A DNA stretch of 64,000 nt from Arthrobacter globiformis (GCF_030815865.1 NZ_JAUSXI010000001.1:1054001-1118000), one strand, 5' to 3'; shown: positions 32,976 to 42,844, counted from the stretch's first letter. Program-made: numbers and translations. Notes: generated from the letters alone by a model not told the origin.

Positions 32976-34394
32976 CTAGCTGCGGACCAGAGCCAGCACG
33001 CGGTCGCGCACCCGCTCCATCGTGGCCCTGTCCGTGGCTTCGGCGTTCAGCCGCAGGTACGGTTCGGTGTTGGAGGGGCGCAGGTTGAACCAGAAGCTGC
33101 CGTCGGCGGCGGTGAAGGTGCTGCCGTCAAGGTGGTCCACCGCCACGTCCTCGGTCTCGAAATCGGCGCGGACGCGCTCCACTGCGCCGGCCTTGTCCTC
33201 GATTTCCGAGTTGATTTCGCCGGAGGAAACGTACGGTTCGTACTCCCGGCCGAGTTCCGAAAGCGGTCCGTCCTGTTCACCCAGGGCGGCCAGCACGTGC
33301 ATGGCGGCAAGCATGCCGGTGTCCGCGTTCCAGAAGTCACGGAAGTAGAAGTGCGCGGAGTGCTCTCCGCCAAAGATGGCGCCTTCCTCTGCCATGACGG
33401 CCTTGATGAAGGAGTGGCCCACCCGGGTGCGTACCGCCCGGCCGCCGTCTTCGGCGACGAGTTCCGGCACAGCGCGCGAGGTCAGGAGGTTGTGGATGAT
33501 GGTGGGATTTGCTTCGCCCTGCGCCTTTGCGCGGGCGATTTCGCGGCGGGCCACCATGCCCGTGATGGCCGACGGCGAGACCGCCTCGCCCTTTTCGTCG
33601 ATGACGAAGCAGCGGTCGGCGTCACCGTCGAACGCCAGGCCGATGTCCGCGCCGTGTTCGACGACGGCGGCCTGCAGGTCGCGCAGGTTTTCCGGCTCCA
33701 GGGGGTTGGCCGGGTGGTTCGGGAAGGAGCCGTCCAGTTCGAAGTAGAGCGGAACGATGTCGAAGGGGAGCTTCGGCAGCAGCGTGTCGCCCAGGACGGC
33801 CGGCGTGGTCAGTCCGGCCATGCCGTTGCCGGCGTCCACCACCACCTTGAGGGGGCGCGAACCGGAGAGGTCAACCAGCGTGCGCAGGTACTCGGCGTAG
33901 TCCTTCAGAACGTCCCGGACGCCGATCTGGCCCTTCGTTTCGGCAGCGGGGATGGAGCCTGTGTTCAGGTACTGCTCGGCGAGTGCCTGGATCTCCTTGA
34001 GGCCGGTTTCGGAGGAGATGGGGACTGCGCCGGCCTTGGCCATCTTGATTCCGTTGTATGCGGCCGGGTTGTGGCTCGCAGTGAACGTGGCGCCTGCGGC
34101 GTTCAAGGCTCCGCACGCGTAGTACAGCTCGTCCGTGGAGATCAGGTCCAGCAGCTGGACGTTGGCCCCGCGGGTGGCGGCGCCGTTGGCGAACGCCTTG
34201 CTGAATTCGGGGGAGGAGGGGCGCATGTCGCCGCCGACCAGGACCGTCTGTCCCTCAAGGCCAAGCACGTCAACGAACGCTGCGCCTACGGCTTCGACGA
34301 TTTCAGCGGTGATGGATTCGCCCACGATGCCGCGGACGTCATACGCCTTGAACGAGGCCGAAAGGTCAAAAGTACTGGTCTGGTCGCTAGTCAC
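32976..34394 (-). CDS. manB: Phosphomannomutase/phosphoglucomutase
   Basis: 472 residues of the alpha-D-phosphohexomutase family. The phospho-serine loop is FTASHNPAAYNGIKM, the metal loop is FDGDADRCFVIDE, the sugar loop has GGEHSAHFYFRDF, and the phosphate-binding end is RPSNTEPYLRLNAE. It interconverts mannose-6-phosphate and mannose-1-phosphate for GDP-mannose and glycan synthesis. GTG 34394 is preferred: TAAGAT lies 7 nt upstream, whereas an in-frame ATG at 34439 adds a basic stretch not typical of the family. Confidence 0.92.
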   Translation of the reverse strand: MTSDQTSTFDLSASFKAYDVRGIVGESITAEIVEAVGAAFVDVLGLEGQTVLVGGDMRPSSPEFSKAFANGAATRGANVQLLDLISTDELYYACGALNAAGATFTASHNPAAYNGIKMAKAGAVPISSETGLKEIQALAEQYLNTGSIPAAETKGQIGVRDVLKDYAEYLRTLVDLSGSRPLKVVVDAGNGMAGLTTPAVLGDTLLPKLPFDIVPLYFELDGSFPNHPANPLEPENLRDLQAAVVEHGADIGLAFDGDADRCFVIDEKGEAVSPSAITGMVARREIARAKAQGEANPTIIHNLLTSRAVPELVAEDGGRAVRTRVGHSFIKAVMAEEGAIFGGEHSAHFYFRDFWNADTGMLAAMHVLAALGEQDGPLSELGREYEPYVSSGEINSEIEDKAGAVERVRADFETEDVAVDHLDGSTFTAADGSFWFNLRPSNTEPYLRLNAEATDRATMERVRDRVLALVRS

Positions 34395-34401
34395 GGCACT
34401 T

Positions 34402-34407
34402 ATCTTA
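34402..34407 (-). promoter_or_regulatory. -10 box for leaderless manB
   Basis: TAAGAT on the minus strand, 7 nt before GTG 34394; no ribosome site. Confidence 0.45.
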
Positions 34408-34511
34408 CGGGCAAGCCCGAAGCAGCCCGTGGAGGGCAAGTCACAGAAGTGCGCGCCGGCCGATTGTCCACATGGCCGGTGCCCGGGGTTTGGAGTGTCA
34501 GGGGTGGCTGG

Positions 34512-34517
34512 GATACT
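34512..34517 (+). promoter_or_regulatory. -10 box for leaderless recQ-like gene
   Basis: GATACT followed by 6 nt and ATG 34524; no ribosome site. Confidence 0.45.
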
Positions 34518-34523
34518 GAATCA

Positions 34524-36737
34524 ATGGCAAATAACCAGCATGCTCCGGTCCGTTCCTCTGCTCCCGGCCCCTCAGTTGCCGGCGTCGGAAGCGAACAGGA
34601 AGCGGTGATTGGGACCCGCGGACAGGCCCTGTCGGTGCTGCGCGAGCTGGTGGGACGGCCTGACGCGGACTTTCACGACGGCCAGTTTGAGGCCATCGAG
34701 GCACTGGTTGACGGCGGCCGCCGGACGCTCGTGGTGCAGCGGACAGGCTGGGGAAAATCAGCCGTTTACTTCGTGGCGTCCCTGCTCCTCCGGCGGCGCG
34801 GGGCAGGACCCACGCTGATCGTTTCTCCGCTGCTGGCCTTGATGCGGGACCAAGTGGCGGCTGCCGCCCGGGCAGGTGTCCGGGCCGTGGCGATCAACTC
34901 CGCCAACCAGCTGGAGTGGGACACGGTGCGGGAGCAGCTTGCTGCCGACCAGGTGGATGTCCTGTTGGTGTCCCCCGAACGGCTCACCAACCCTTCGTTC
35001 CGCGAAAACCAGCTGCCAGAACTCATCCGGCGCACGGGGCTGCTGGTTATCGACGAGGCCCACTGCATCTCAGACTGGGGCCACGACTTCCGTCCCGACT
35101 ACCGTCGCATTGCCGACCTCATCGCCGAGCTGCCGGACACCGTGCCTGTACTGGCCACCACAGCCACTGCCAACTCCAGGGTGGTCCACGACATCGAGGA
35201 ACAGCTGGGCGACGGCGTGCTGACCATCCGCGGCGCGCTGGGCAGGGAGTCGCTGCGGCTCGGGGTCCTGGCGCTGCCCGACTCGCGCGAGCGTCTCGGG
35301 TGGCTGCTCACACACCTGGCGGATCTGCAGGGCAGCGGGATCATCTACACCCTGACGGTCTCCGCCGCCGAGGACACCGCCAGGCTGCTGGCCGAGGCGG
35401 GCCACGAGGTGCTGGCGTATACGGGCCGCACGGACCCTGCGGACCGTGAGCGGGCGGAGCAGCTTCTTAAGGACAACCAGGTCAAGGCGCTCGTGGCCAC
35501 CTCCGCGCTGGGGATGGGCTTTGACAAGCCGGACCTCGGTTTCGTGGTGCACCTCGGCGCACCGTCATCCCCGGTTGCTTACTACCAGCAGGTGGGCAGG
35601 GCGGGCCGTGGTGCCGCCAATGCAGACGTCCTGCTCCTGCCAGGGTCCGAGGACCGCGAAATCTGGCAGTACTTTGCCACAGCCTCCATGCCCTCCGAGG
35701 AGAAGGCCACCGCTGTGCTGACCGCGCTGGCGGAAGCAGGCTCGGCCGTGTCCACCGTGGCTTTGGAAGCCCGAGTGGACCTGCGACGGACGCCCCTGGA
35801 ACTCCTGCTGAAGGTTCTCGCCGTGGACGGCGCAGTGGAACGGGTAGGCGGCGGCTGGCACTCCACCGGAATGCCTTGGACGTACGACGCCGAACGGTAC
35901 CGCCGCATCGCGGAGGCCCGGGTGGACGAGCAGGACTCCATGGTTATCTACCAGGACACCGCCGGGTGCCGGATGGAGTACATCACCTCCGTCTTGGATG
36001 ACGAGACCGCCGCCGCGTGCGGCCGCTGCGACAACTGCGCAGGGAGATGGTTTCCCTCGGAGGTGGCCTCCACAGCCATGGAGGCTGCCGGGCAGACCCT
36101 CAGCCGTGCGGGCATCGTGCTGGAGTCCAGGCTCCAGTGGCCCAGCGGGATGGACCGTCTCGGGGTGCCGGTGAAGGGCAAGATTAAACCTGACGAAAAC
36201 GTCGCGGACGGCCGGGTCCTCGCCAGGCTGACGGACCTGGGCTGGGGCGGGGCGCTGCGCGAACTCTTCGCAGCCGGGGCTGCGGACCGCGCTGTCGATC
36301 CCGGCATGCTGCAGGCCTGTGTCCAGGTGCTCCGCGAATGGGGCGCCGGTGATTCCCGGATTCCGGGCTGGAGCGGCGCAGGCAGGCCGGCGGCGATCGT
36401 CGGCATCCCCTCGCGCAGCAGGCCCGAACTCGTGGACTCCCTGGCCCGGGGCATCTCCCAGATCGGCCGCATCCCGTACATCGGCCAGCTGCAGCTCGAG
36501 CACGGCGGGCCCACCGGCGGACGCGGCGGCAACAGCGCTTACCGGCTGGCCGGTGTGTGGGACCGTCTCGTGGTGGGGGACTCGCTGGCGGCAGAGCTCG
36601 CTGGCCTCGGCGGCGGCAGCGTGATGCTCATCGACGACCTCGTGGACAGCCGGTGGACCGTCACCATCGCGGGACGCGCGCTCAGGCGGGCCGGTGCGGG
36701 CGCGGTGCTTCCGCTGGCACTGGCCCAGGCCGGCTGA
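34524..36737 (+). CDS. RecQ-family helicase fused to a phosphoribosyltransferase-like domain
   Basis: 737 residues. Helicase part: Walker A QRTGWGKSAV, motif II VIDEAHCISDWGHDFRPDY, motif III ATTATAN, and motif VI YYQQVGRAGRG. A zinc-binding Cys set follows (C-R-M ... ACGRCDNC). The last ~200 residues are not HRDC. They read PAAIVGIPSRSRPELVDSLARGISQ and end with VMLIDDLVDSRWTVTIAGRALR, the PRPP-loop pattern of type I phosphoribosyltransferases (ComF-like). Known: RecQ unwinds DNA in recombination repair. The role of the fused domain is not known to me. The ATG follows a -10 box by 6 nt. It overlaps the convergent MFS gene by 56 nt. Confidence 0.9.
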   Translation: MANNQHAPVRSSAPGPSVAGVGSEQEAVIGTRGQALSVLRELVGRPDADFHDGQFEAIEALVDGGRRTLVVQRTGWGKSAVYFVASLLLRRRGAGPTLIVSPLLALMRDQVAAAARAGVRAVAINSANQLEWDTVREQLAADQVDVLLVSPERLTNPSFRENQLPELIRRTGLLVIDEAHCISDWGHDFRPDYRRIADLIAELPDTVPVLATTATANSRVVHDIEEQLGDGVLTIRGALGRESLRLGVLALPDSRERLGWLLTHLADLQGSGIIYTLTVSAAEDTARLLAEAGHEVLAYTGRTDPADRERAEQLLKDNQVKALVATSALGMGFDKPDLGFVVHLGAPSSPVAYYQQVGRAGRGAANADVLLLPGSEDREIWQYFATASMPSEEKATAVLTALAEAGSAVSTVALEARVDLRRTPLELLLKVLAVDGAVERVGGGWHSTGMPWTYDAERYRRIAEARVDEQDSMVIYQDTAGCRMEYITSVLDDETAAACGRCDNCAGRWFPSEVASTAMEAAGQTLSRAGIVLESRLQWPSGMDRLGVPVKGKIKPDENVADGRVLARLTDLGWGGALRELFAAGAADRAVDPGMLQACVQVLREWGAGDSRIPGWSGAGRPAAIVGIPSRSRPELVDSLARGISQIGRIPYIGQLQLEHGGPTGGRGGNSAYRLAGVWDRLVVGDSLAAELAGLGGGSVMLIDDLVDSRWTVTIAGRALRRAGAGAVLPLALAQAG

Positions 36738-38157
36738 CCTCGGCCCCCGCGTGCCGGTGCAACATAAGGCTGTCGGCGGTGCTGAGGAGCATCAGCACCG
36801 CAATCGACAGGAACGCGCCACGGTAGGCGGCCACGCCGCTGCCGTCCGGTCCGGCTGACAAAATGGCGCCAAATCCGGACGAGATCAGGGAATCCGACTC
36901 GAAGACGCGCAGCAGCAGGGCGCCCACCGCGATGCCGGCCCCGGTGGCCAGCTGCACAAGCGTCGCCGAGACAGCGTTGGCTGACGTCAGCTGCTCCGGC
37001 ACGATATCTGCGTACTGGACAGACGCGTACGCGGAGAAGCCGATGGAACGGAACGCCCCGCTGCACACGAGCAGCGCGAACACCAGCGGTTCCGGTGTTG
37101 CCGGGGTCAGCATCGCGCAGAGGGCGAAAGTCGTAGCCGACGCCAGGGACGCGAACACCAGCACGGGCTTGAACCCGAAGCGCCTGATGAGCGGCGTCGT
37201 GGCGGGTTTGATGCCGATGTTCCCGATGAACACGGCGGCAACCATGATGCCCGCGTGCAGGGGGCTCCATCCAAATCCGTTCTGGAACATCAGCGGCAAC
37301 AGGAACGGCACGGCACTGATGGTCAGCCGGTAGATGAAGCCGCCCGAGTTGGTGGCCCGGAAGGTGCGGGTGCCGAACACTGTCAGGTCAAATAACGGGT
37401 GGGCCGCGCGTCGCATCCAGAAGACCGCCGCTGCCAGGGCGAGAACCCCGGCCAGAATGCTGGGCCAGGTCCAAAAGCCGCCGGGGTGGCCGCTCGCCAG
37501 TTCAAGGCCCGCCACCAGCGCGCCCACGCCGGCCGTTGTCAGGGCAAGCCCAAGCCAGTCCAGCCGGCGGGCCCGGTCGCCGGGAACCGCGGGAACCAGG
37601 CGCAGGGCGGCGAGGAAGGCTGCGGCGCCGAGCGGCAGGTTGATCAGGAAGATCCAGTGCCAGGACAGGTAGGTGGTCAGGGCGCCGCCCACGAGTGGTG
37701 CGAGGACCGGAGCCAGCAGCCCCGGCCAGACGAGATAAGCGGTGGCGCGCAGCAGATCCGACTTTGGCGTCCCGCGAAGCACCAGCAGTGTACCGACCGG
37801 CACCATCATCGCCCCGCCCAGGCCCTGCAGGACGCGGCTGACGGTCAGCACCGTGAGGTCCTGGCTGGCGGCGCACAGCAGCGACGCCAGGGTAAAGACA
37901 GCGATGGCCAGGCAAAAAATCCGCCGGGCCCCGAGGCGCTCGGCCAGCCAGCCGCTCAGCGGGATACCCATGGCCACTGTCATCAGGTAGGCGGTCATGG
38001 TGATGTTCACGCTGGCCGACGGCACCCCAAAGTCCCCGGCGATGCTCGGGATGGCGGTGGTCAGCACAGTCCCGTCGAGGAACTCCATGAAGAACGTGGC
38101 CGCCACGAGCAATGCTAGCCGGGGACTCCAGGCCTGGCTGGCGGAAAGCTTGTTCAT
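36682..38157 (-). CDS. MFS transporter, DHA2-like drug exporter
   Basis: 491 residues with about 14 membrane helices. Motifs: FLDGTVLTTAIPSIAGDFG in helix 1, GWLAERLGARRIF between helices 2 and 3, RVLQGLGGAMMVPVGTLLVLR in helix 4, and the antiporter motif C region GLLAPVLAPLVGGALTTYLSWHWIFLINLPLG. These identify the EmrB/QacA-like DHA2 group of proton-drug antiporters. The last 18 codons overlap the 3' end of the recQ-like gene on the other strand. Substrate unknown. Confidence 0.9.
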   Translation of the reverse strand: MNKLSASQAWSPRLALLVAATFFMEFLDGTVLTTAIPSIAGDFGVPSASVNITMTAYLMTVAMGIPLSGWLAERLGARRIFCLAIAVFTLASLLCAASQDLTVLTVSRVLQGLGGAMMVPVGTLLVLRGTPKSDLLRATAYLVWPGLLAPVLAPLVGGALTTYLSWHWIFLINLPLGAAAFLAALRLVPAVPGDRARRLDWLGLALTTAGVGALVAGLELASGHPGGFWTWPSILAGVLALAAAVFWMRRAAHPLFDLTVFGTRTFRATNSGGFIYRLTISAVPFLLPLMFQNGFGWSPLHAGIMVAAVFIGNIGIKPATTPLIRRFGFKPVLVFASLASATTFALCAMLTPATPEPLVFALLVCSGAFRSIGFSAYASVQYADIVPEQLTSANAVSATLVQLATGAGIAVGALLLRVFESDSLISSGFGAILSAGPDGSGVAAYRGAFLSIAVLMLLSTADSLMLHRHAGAEVSRPGPVPAEAPRPHRPA

Positions 38158-38269
38158 GCAGTCATCCTGCCACCGGAAAGCGGTTTAGTGCCTTGGGGGT
38201 CCGGCACTCGGACGGCCGCAACGGCGGGACTACCGGCCAAGCGGCGGGAAGGGGCCCGGGAACGCAAAC

Positions 38270-38293
38270 GGCCCCGGTCCGAGGACCGGGGCC
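38270..38293 (-). terminator. Hairpin after tRNA-Ser(GCT)
   Basis: GGCCCCGGTCC and GGACCGGGGCC arms with a minimal loop, 7 nt past the tRNA, then GTTTGCGTT on the minus strand. Confidence 0.65.
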
Positions 38294-38299
38294 AAACGC

Positions 38300-38386
38300 G
38301 GAGACGGGGGGATTTGAACCCCCGGTGGAGTTGTGCCCCACACTTCATTAGCAGTGAAGCCCATTCGGCCGCTCTGGCACGTCTCC
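38300..38386 (-). tRNA. tRNA-Ser (anticodon GCT)
   Basis: 87-nt class II tRNA: acceptor GGAGACG/CGTCTCC, anticodon arm CTTCA-CTGCTAA-TGAAG, long variable arm and TTCAAAT T-loop. It reads AGC and AGU codons. Confidence 0.95.
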
Positions 38387-38485
38387 AATTGCTATTCCTA
38401 GCCCACCAAGGATACGCAGAACCGGCCATCCAGTGCAAAACGGCAGGGGTGGCCCGCGAAAAACGCGCCTACGCCGGCAAACGAC

Positions 38486-38540
38486 GGAGTTTTTGTACAG
38501 ATAATGCGGGCTTAAGCGGCCTTAACTGTACAAAAACTCC
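38486..38540 (+). repeat. Dispersed inverted-end repeat, copy C
   Basis: 55 nt: GGAGTTTTTGTACAGATAAT ... CTGTACAAAAACTCC with perfect terminal inverted repeats. It ends 7 nt before the stop of the S9 peptidase gene and after the tRNA-Ser gene. The core differs from copies A and B. Confidence 0.85.
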
Positions 38541-38547
38541 ACAGCGG

Positions 38548-40776
38548 TCAGGCCGTGCCTTCTGCCAGCGCCTTCCACAGGAAGTGCTGGCTGCGCCCCT
38601 GGAGCGCGGCGGCCTGCCGGTTGTCCGAGGCGCCCGCATGCCCGCCCTCCAGCGCTTCGTGGAACCAGATGTTGGGGATGCCCATGGCCAGCATGCGCGC
38701 GGCCATCTTCCTGGCCTGCACGGGACCCACCCTGTCGTCGGACGTTGCGGTCCAGATAAAGGTTTCCGGATACTCCACGCCGTCCTTCAGCTGATGGTAC
38801 GGCGAGAAGGTCCTGATGAATTCCCAGTGCTCGGGCAGGTCGGGGTCGCCGTACTCGGCAATCCACGAGTGACCCGCCGACAGCTTTGTGTACCGGCGCA
38901 TGTCCAGCAGCGGCACCCCGCAGGACACCGCGCCGAACAGTTCGGGATACCTCGTCAGCATGTTGCCCACGAGCAGGCCGCCGTTGGAGCCGCCGACGCA
39001 GCCGAGACGCTCGCGGCTGGTGACGCCCCGGGAGATCAGGTCCCTGGCCACCGCCGCAAAGTCCTCGTAGGCGCGGTGCCGGTTTTCCTGCAGTGCGGCC
39101 CGGTGCCAGGACGGGCCGTATTCCCCGCCGCCGCGGATGTTGGCTACAACGTACACGCCACCCCGGCTGTGCCCCTCCGCAAGGCCGTCGCCGGGAACTG
39201 CGGCAGTCCGCCGCTCCAGCCAGGCCCGGCCGATGGTGCCGCTGTACGCCGGCGTGCGCGAGACTTCGAAGCCGCCGTAGCCGGAGAGCTGGGTGGGGTT
39301 CTGCCCGTCGAGCACCAGGCCACGTGTGGCCACCTGGAAGTACGGCACCTTCGTGCCGTCCGCAGATACGGCGAAGTGCTGCTGCACCTCGTAGTCCGCC
39401 TCATTGAAGAACGACGGCGACGCCTTCACCTCCGCATGGCTGCTCACCACGCCTGCCACGGCGGTTCCGCCGGAAGCCCCGCCGTCGGCGGTCGCCCGAG
39501 CGAGTGCCCCGCGGGTCAGGGTGCTCGGCGTCGTGAAGCCGGTGGCCACGAGCCAGAAGTCGTCCCCGGCCCCGTCTTCCGCCTCGTCCTCGTCATCCAC
39601 GGCGAAGGCATTGACGTCGTGCAGGGGCGGGCAGGCGTCCAGCAGCGAGGACCGCCACGAGTCGGCAGGATCCAGCACGCGGATCTCCGAGGACACGTCC
39701 TTCAGCAGGTTCAGCAGCAGGAAGTTCCGGGTCCAGCTCCAGGACTGCAGGGACGTGTGCGCGTCCGGGGCGAAGAGGACCGTCAGCTCGCGCTCGCCAG
39801 CCAGGTACGCGCGGAAATCAGCGGCGAGCAGGGAACCGGCGGCATAGGTGGTGCCGTTCACCGTCCAGTCGCGCTGCGGCCTGAGCAGCAGCCATTCCCG
39901 GTGCACGCCCGTGTTCACGTCGGTGGGCACGTCCACGGGCACCCAGTCACCGTCCTGGAGCACGGAGGCGCGGCGGTTGAAGAAGTCGATCCAGTCCAGC
40001 GCGAACGTCCGCTCAAAGCCGGGCGTGGAGTCGTGGGCCACGATCGCCATCATGTGGTCCTCGGGGATCTCGAAGATGCGCGGCGCATCGCTCAGGGCCT
40101 GGCCCCGGCGCAACCGCACGGCGGTGCGGGCGTAGGACGACGCCGTGCGGGGGAGATCCTCTGCGGTGGTGGCGACCAGCAGCGTGTCCGCATCGAGCCA
40201 CGAGACGTTTCCCTTCGCCGTCGGGAGATCAAAACCGCCGGTGGCGGGATCAACGAAGGCGCGGGCCTCGACGTCGAACTCGCGGTAGCGGTTGGCGTCG
40301 CCGCCGTCCGGGGAGAGCGCCACCAGTGCGCGCCGGTACGGTTGCCCGGCTTCCGGCCGGAGCAGGTTTGCGCCATGGAAGACCCATTCCACGCCGTCGG
40401 CGGCCGCCAGGGCATCCACGTCGAGCAGGACGTCCCACTCCGGGGCGTCGCTGCAGTAGCTGTCCCAGCTGGTCCGGCGCCACAGGCCCTTGGGGTTCTG
40501 CCGGTCCTTCCAGAAGTTGTAATACCACTCGCCGTGCTTGCTCACCATGGCGATCTTGTCCGTCGAATCCAGCACCTCGAGGATCTCGCCCTCGAGCCGG
40601 GCGTAGTCGGTGTCCTCGAGCAGGTCCTCCGTGCGGGCATTCTGCTCCCGCACCCAGGCCAGCTGTTCCTCGCCGTAGATGTCCTCCAGCCAGATGTTCT
40701 CGTCGGTAGGCGCGGGCGCGGTCTCGGTGGGAGCGGCGCCGGACGCGGGGGCAGAATCAGCTGCAGTGGTGGTCAT
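38548..40776 (-). CDS. Prolyl oligopeptidase-family serine peptidase (S9A)
   Basis: 742 residues, no signal peptide, so cytosolic. The N-terminal propeller domain starts ENIWLEDIYGEEQLAWVREQN, as in prolyl oligopeptidases. The catalytic domain has the nucleophile in CVGGSNGGLLVGNML, Asp in TATSDDRVGPVQARKMAARM, and His in EGGHAGAS, plus ANIRGGGEYGPSWH near the oxyanion region. It cleaves short peptides after proline. ATG 40776 begins a threonine/alanine-rich lead; an earlier in-frame start at 40968 runs into the divergent gene. Confidence 0.93.
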   Translation of the reverse strand: MTTTAADSAPASGAAPTETAPAPTDENIWLEDIYGEEQLAWVREQNARTEDLLEDTDYARLEGEILEVLDSTDKIAMVSKHGEWYYNFWKDRQNPKGLWRRTSWDSYCSDAPEWDVLLDVDALAAADGVEWVFHGANLLRPEAGQPYRRALVALSPDGGDANRYREFDVEARAFVDPATGGFDLPTAKGNVSWLDADTLLVATTAEDLPRTASSYARTAVRLRRGQALSDAPRIFEIPEDHMMAIVAHDSTPGFERTFALDWIDFFNRRASVLQDGDWVPVDVPTDVNTGVHREWLLLRPQRDWTVNGTTYAAGSLLAADFRAYLAGERELTVLFAPDAHTSLQSWSWTRNFLLLNLLKDVSSEIRVLDPADSWRSSLLDACPPLHDVNAFAVDDEDEAEDGAGDDFWLVATGFTTPSTLTRGALARATADGGASGGTAVAGVVSSHAEVKASPSFFNEADYEVQQHFAVSADGTKVPYFQVATRGLVLDGQNPTQLSGYGGFEVSRTPAYSGTIGRAWLERRTAAVPGDGLAEGHSRGGVYVVANIRGGGEYGPSWHRAALQENRHRAYEDFAAVARDLISRGVTSRERLGCVGGSNGGLLVGNMLTRYPELFGAVSCGVPLLDMRRYTKLSAGHSWIAEYGDPDLPEHWEFIRTFSPYHQLKDGVEYPETFIWTATSDDRVGPVQARKMAARMLAMGIPNIWFHEALEGGHAGASDNRQAAALQGRSQHFLWKALAEGTA

Positions 40777-40837
40777 GCGCCCATCCAAACAACATCCCCG
40801 CTCAGCTAGCAAGTCACATGCCGATACTCTGGAAGGC

Positions 40838-42844
40838 GTGGTTATTTCGCAGAGCATCCGGACGGCGCTGATCGGCGCCGGTCCGAGGGGTACCAGCGTG
40901 CTGGAGCGGCTGCTCGCCAACTGGTCCGCCGCCCGCCCTGCCGGAGCCCGCCTGCACATTGATGTCATCGATCCGTTTCCGGCCGGTCCGGGACACGTAT
41001 GGCAGCCCGGCCAGTCCCGCCTCTACCTGATGAACACGCAGTCGTTCTACCCCACGCTGGTGCCCGAGGACACGGGGCTGGCCGCACCGGTGGCCGGCAC
41101 CACCTTCGACCGCTGGCGGACAGCCCAGCAGCGCAGCCCCCTGCCAGAGCTCACTGACGACGAGCGGGCGGAGCTCGCCGTACTGGGATCCGGCGACTTC
41201 CCCAGCCGCGCCATCTATGGCCGCTACCTGCGGTCCACGGTCGAGGAGTTGCTCGCCGCGCTTCCCGACGGCGTCACCATCAAGATGCACCAGGCGGCGG
41301 CTACCGCTGCGCGCCGGCAGCCGGACGGAAGGTTCGAGGTCGAACTGGACGTGGGCGAACCGGACGGCGGCGAATCGGACGCGGGCGAACCGGACGGCGG
41401 CGGGACCCTTACCGTCGATTCGGTGGTGCTCGCGTTGGGCCATCTCGCGTCCCGTCTCAGCCCGGAACAGCGCGAACTGCAGGCTGCCGCCGCCCAATTC
41501 GGCCTGCGCTACCTCCCGCCCGCCGTCCCGGCCGACGTCGACTGGAGCGTGATTCCGGCCCAGGAGCCGGTGCTGGTCCGCGGGATGGGCCTGAACTTCT
41601 TCGACGTGATGGGCCAGCTCACGGAGGGGCGGGGCGGGAAGTTCGTGGAGGGAGGGAACGGCCTCGAGTACCTGCCGTCGGGCCAGGAGCCGATCATCTT
41701 CGCCGCGTCCCGGCGCGGAACGCCGTACAGGTCCAAGGCCACCCTCGCGGGCTATTACCCGGCATCGGTCACACTCCGCTACTTGACCGGGAAGGCGCTG
41801 CAGAGGTTCGCGGCTGCCGGAATTGTTCCGGCATTCGACCACGACCTCTGGCCGCTGCTGCACCGGGACGCGCTCTGGGCCTACTACACGACCCTCGTGC
41901 GCTCGCAGCCGGACGCCGTGCAGGACCACGCCGCGTTCCTCAAGGAGCTGGACGAGGCCCTGCACCCGCATGCCCACAGCACCGGCCGGTGGGAAGAGGA
42001 CTTCAACGCCGTCGTCGGCCGCCATGTCCATCCGGGCAGCAGGCTGGACCTGCGCGGCCTGGCCGCGCCGCTGTCCGGGCGGAGCTTTGCTTCGCGTGCC
42101 GAGCTGGATGCCGCCGTCGTCGAGTATCTCGACGACGACGCCCGCCGCTCAGCGCTCGGCGAGGACGACCCCGTCAAGATGGCCATCGGCGCGCTGCACC
42201 ACGGCCGTGCCGTGCTGAAATCGGTGGTGGCCGACGGCGGGATCACCGACGAGTCATGGGTCGCCGGCCTGCGGGGCTGGTTTGAATCGCTGGTGGAAGG
42301 GCTCGCCAGCGGTCCTCCGGCGCTGCGCGCCGAGCAGCTGGCAGCTCTGGCACGCGCCGGAATTGTCAGCTTCGTAGGCCCGGACCCCAGGTTCGGCGTG
42401 GCCCGGGGGAAGCGCGCCTTCACCGCTGTATCGCCGTGGGTCAGGGGCGGCGCCGCCGAAGCACACACGCTGGTGGAGGCCCTGGCGCCGGCCAACCGGG
42501 TAGCCCTCAACGAGTCCCCATTGCTGGAGCAGCTCCTCGCGGACGGGCTCGTCCGGCCACGGACCATGATGACCGCGGAAGGCACGCCGGTGCAGTCCTC
42601 CGGGCTCGACGTCCGCCCGCACCCGTACCGGCCGGTTGCCGCGAACGGCGAGGTCACGGACCGGATGTACGTGCTGGGGCTCCAGCTCTCGGCCGCCCAG
42701 TGGGGAACGGCCATCGCCGCCGAAGCGGCCCAGCATGCCGGTCCGGTGTACCCCAGCGGGCAGCGCACGCTCCGCGACGCCGACGAGATCTCCCGCGCTA
42801 TCCTCGGGCTGGCCCCAAACCCTTCCTCAGCTCCTGCTGCCTGA
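40838..42844 (+). CDS. FAD/NAD(P)-binding protein (NAD_binding_9 type)
   Basis: 668 residues. It opens RTALIGAGPRGTSVLERLLANW, the dinucleotide-binding signature of the FAD-NAD(P)-binding family, with HVWQPGQSRLYLMNTQSFYPTL and VDSVVLALGHLASRLS after it. A small acidic repeat (VGEPDGGESDAGEPDGG) interrupts the first domain. No thiol active site is visible. GTG 40838 is the start; a GATACT/TACTCT box lies 7-9 nt upstream. The final codons and stop sit in a 32-bp tandem repeat. Function in the cell is unknown. Confidence 0.82.
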   Translation: MVISQSIRTALIGAGPRGTSVLERLLANWSAARPAGARLHIDVIDPFPAGPGHVWQPGQSRLYLMNTQSFYPTLVPEDTGLAAPVAGTTFDRWRTAQQRSPLPELTDDERAELAVLGSGDFPSRAIYGRYLRSTVEELLAALPDGVTIKMHQAAATAARRQPDGRFEVELDVGEPDGGESDAGEPDGGGTLTVDSVVLALGHLASRLSPEQRELQAAAAQFGLRYLPPAVPADVDWSVIPAQEPVLVRGMGLNFFDVMGQLTEGRGGKFVEGGNGLEYLPSGQEPIIFAASRRGTPYRSKATLAGYYPASVTLRYLTGKALQRFAAAGIVPAFDHDLWPLLHRDALWAYYTTLVRSQPDAVQDHAAFLKELDEALHPHAHSTGRWEEDFNAVVGRHVHPGSRLDLRGLAAPLSGRSFASRAELDAAVVEYLDDDARRSALGEDDPVKMAIGALHHGRAVLKSVVADGGITDESWVAGLRGWFESLVEGLASGPPALRAEQLAALARAGIVSFVGPDPRFGVARGKRAFTAVSPWVRGGAAEAHTLVEALAPANRVALNESPLLEQLLADGLVRPRTMMTAEGTPVQSSGLDVRPHPYRPVAANGEVTDRMYVLGLQLSAAQWGTAIAAEAAQHAGPVYPSGQRTLRDADEISRAILGLAPNPSSAPAA

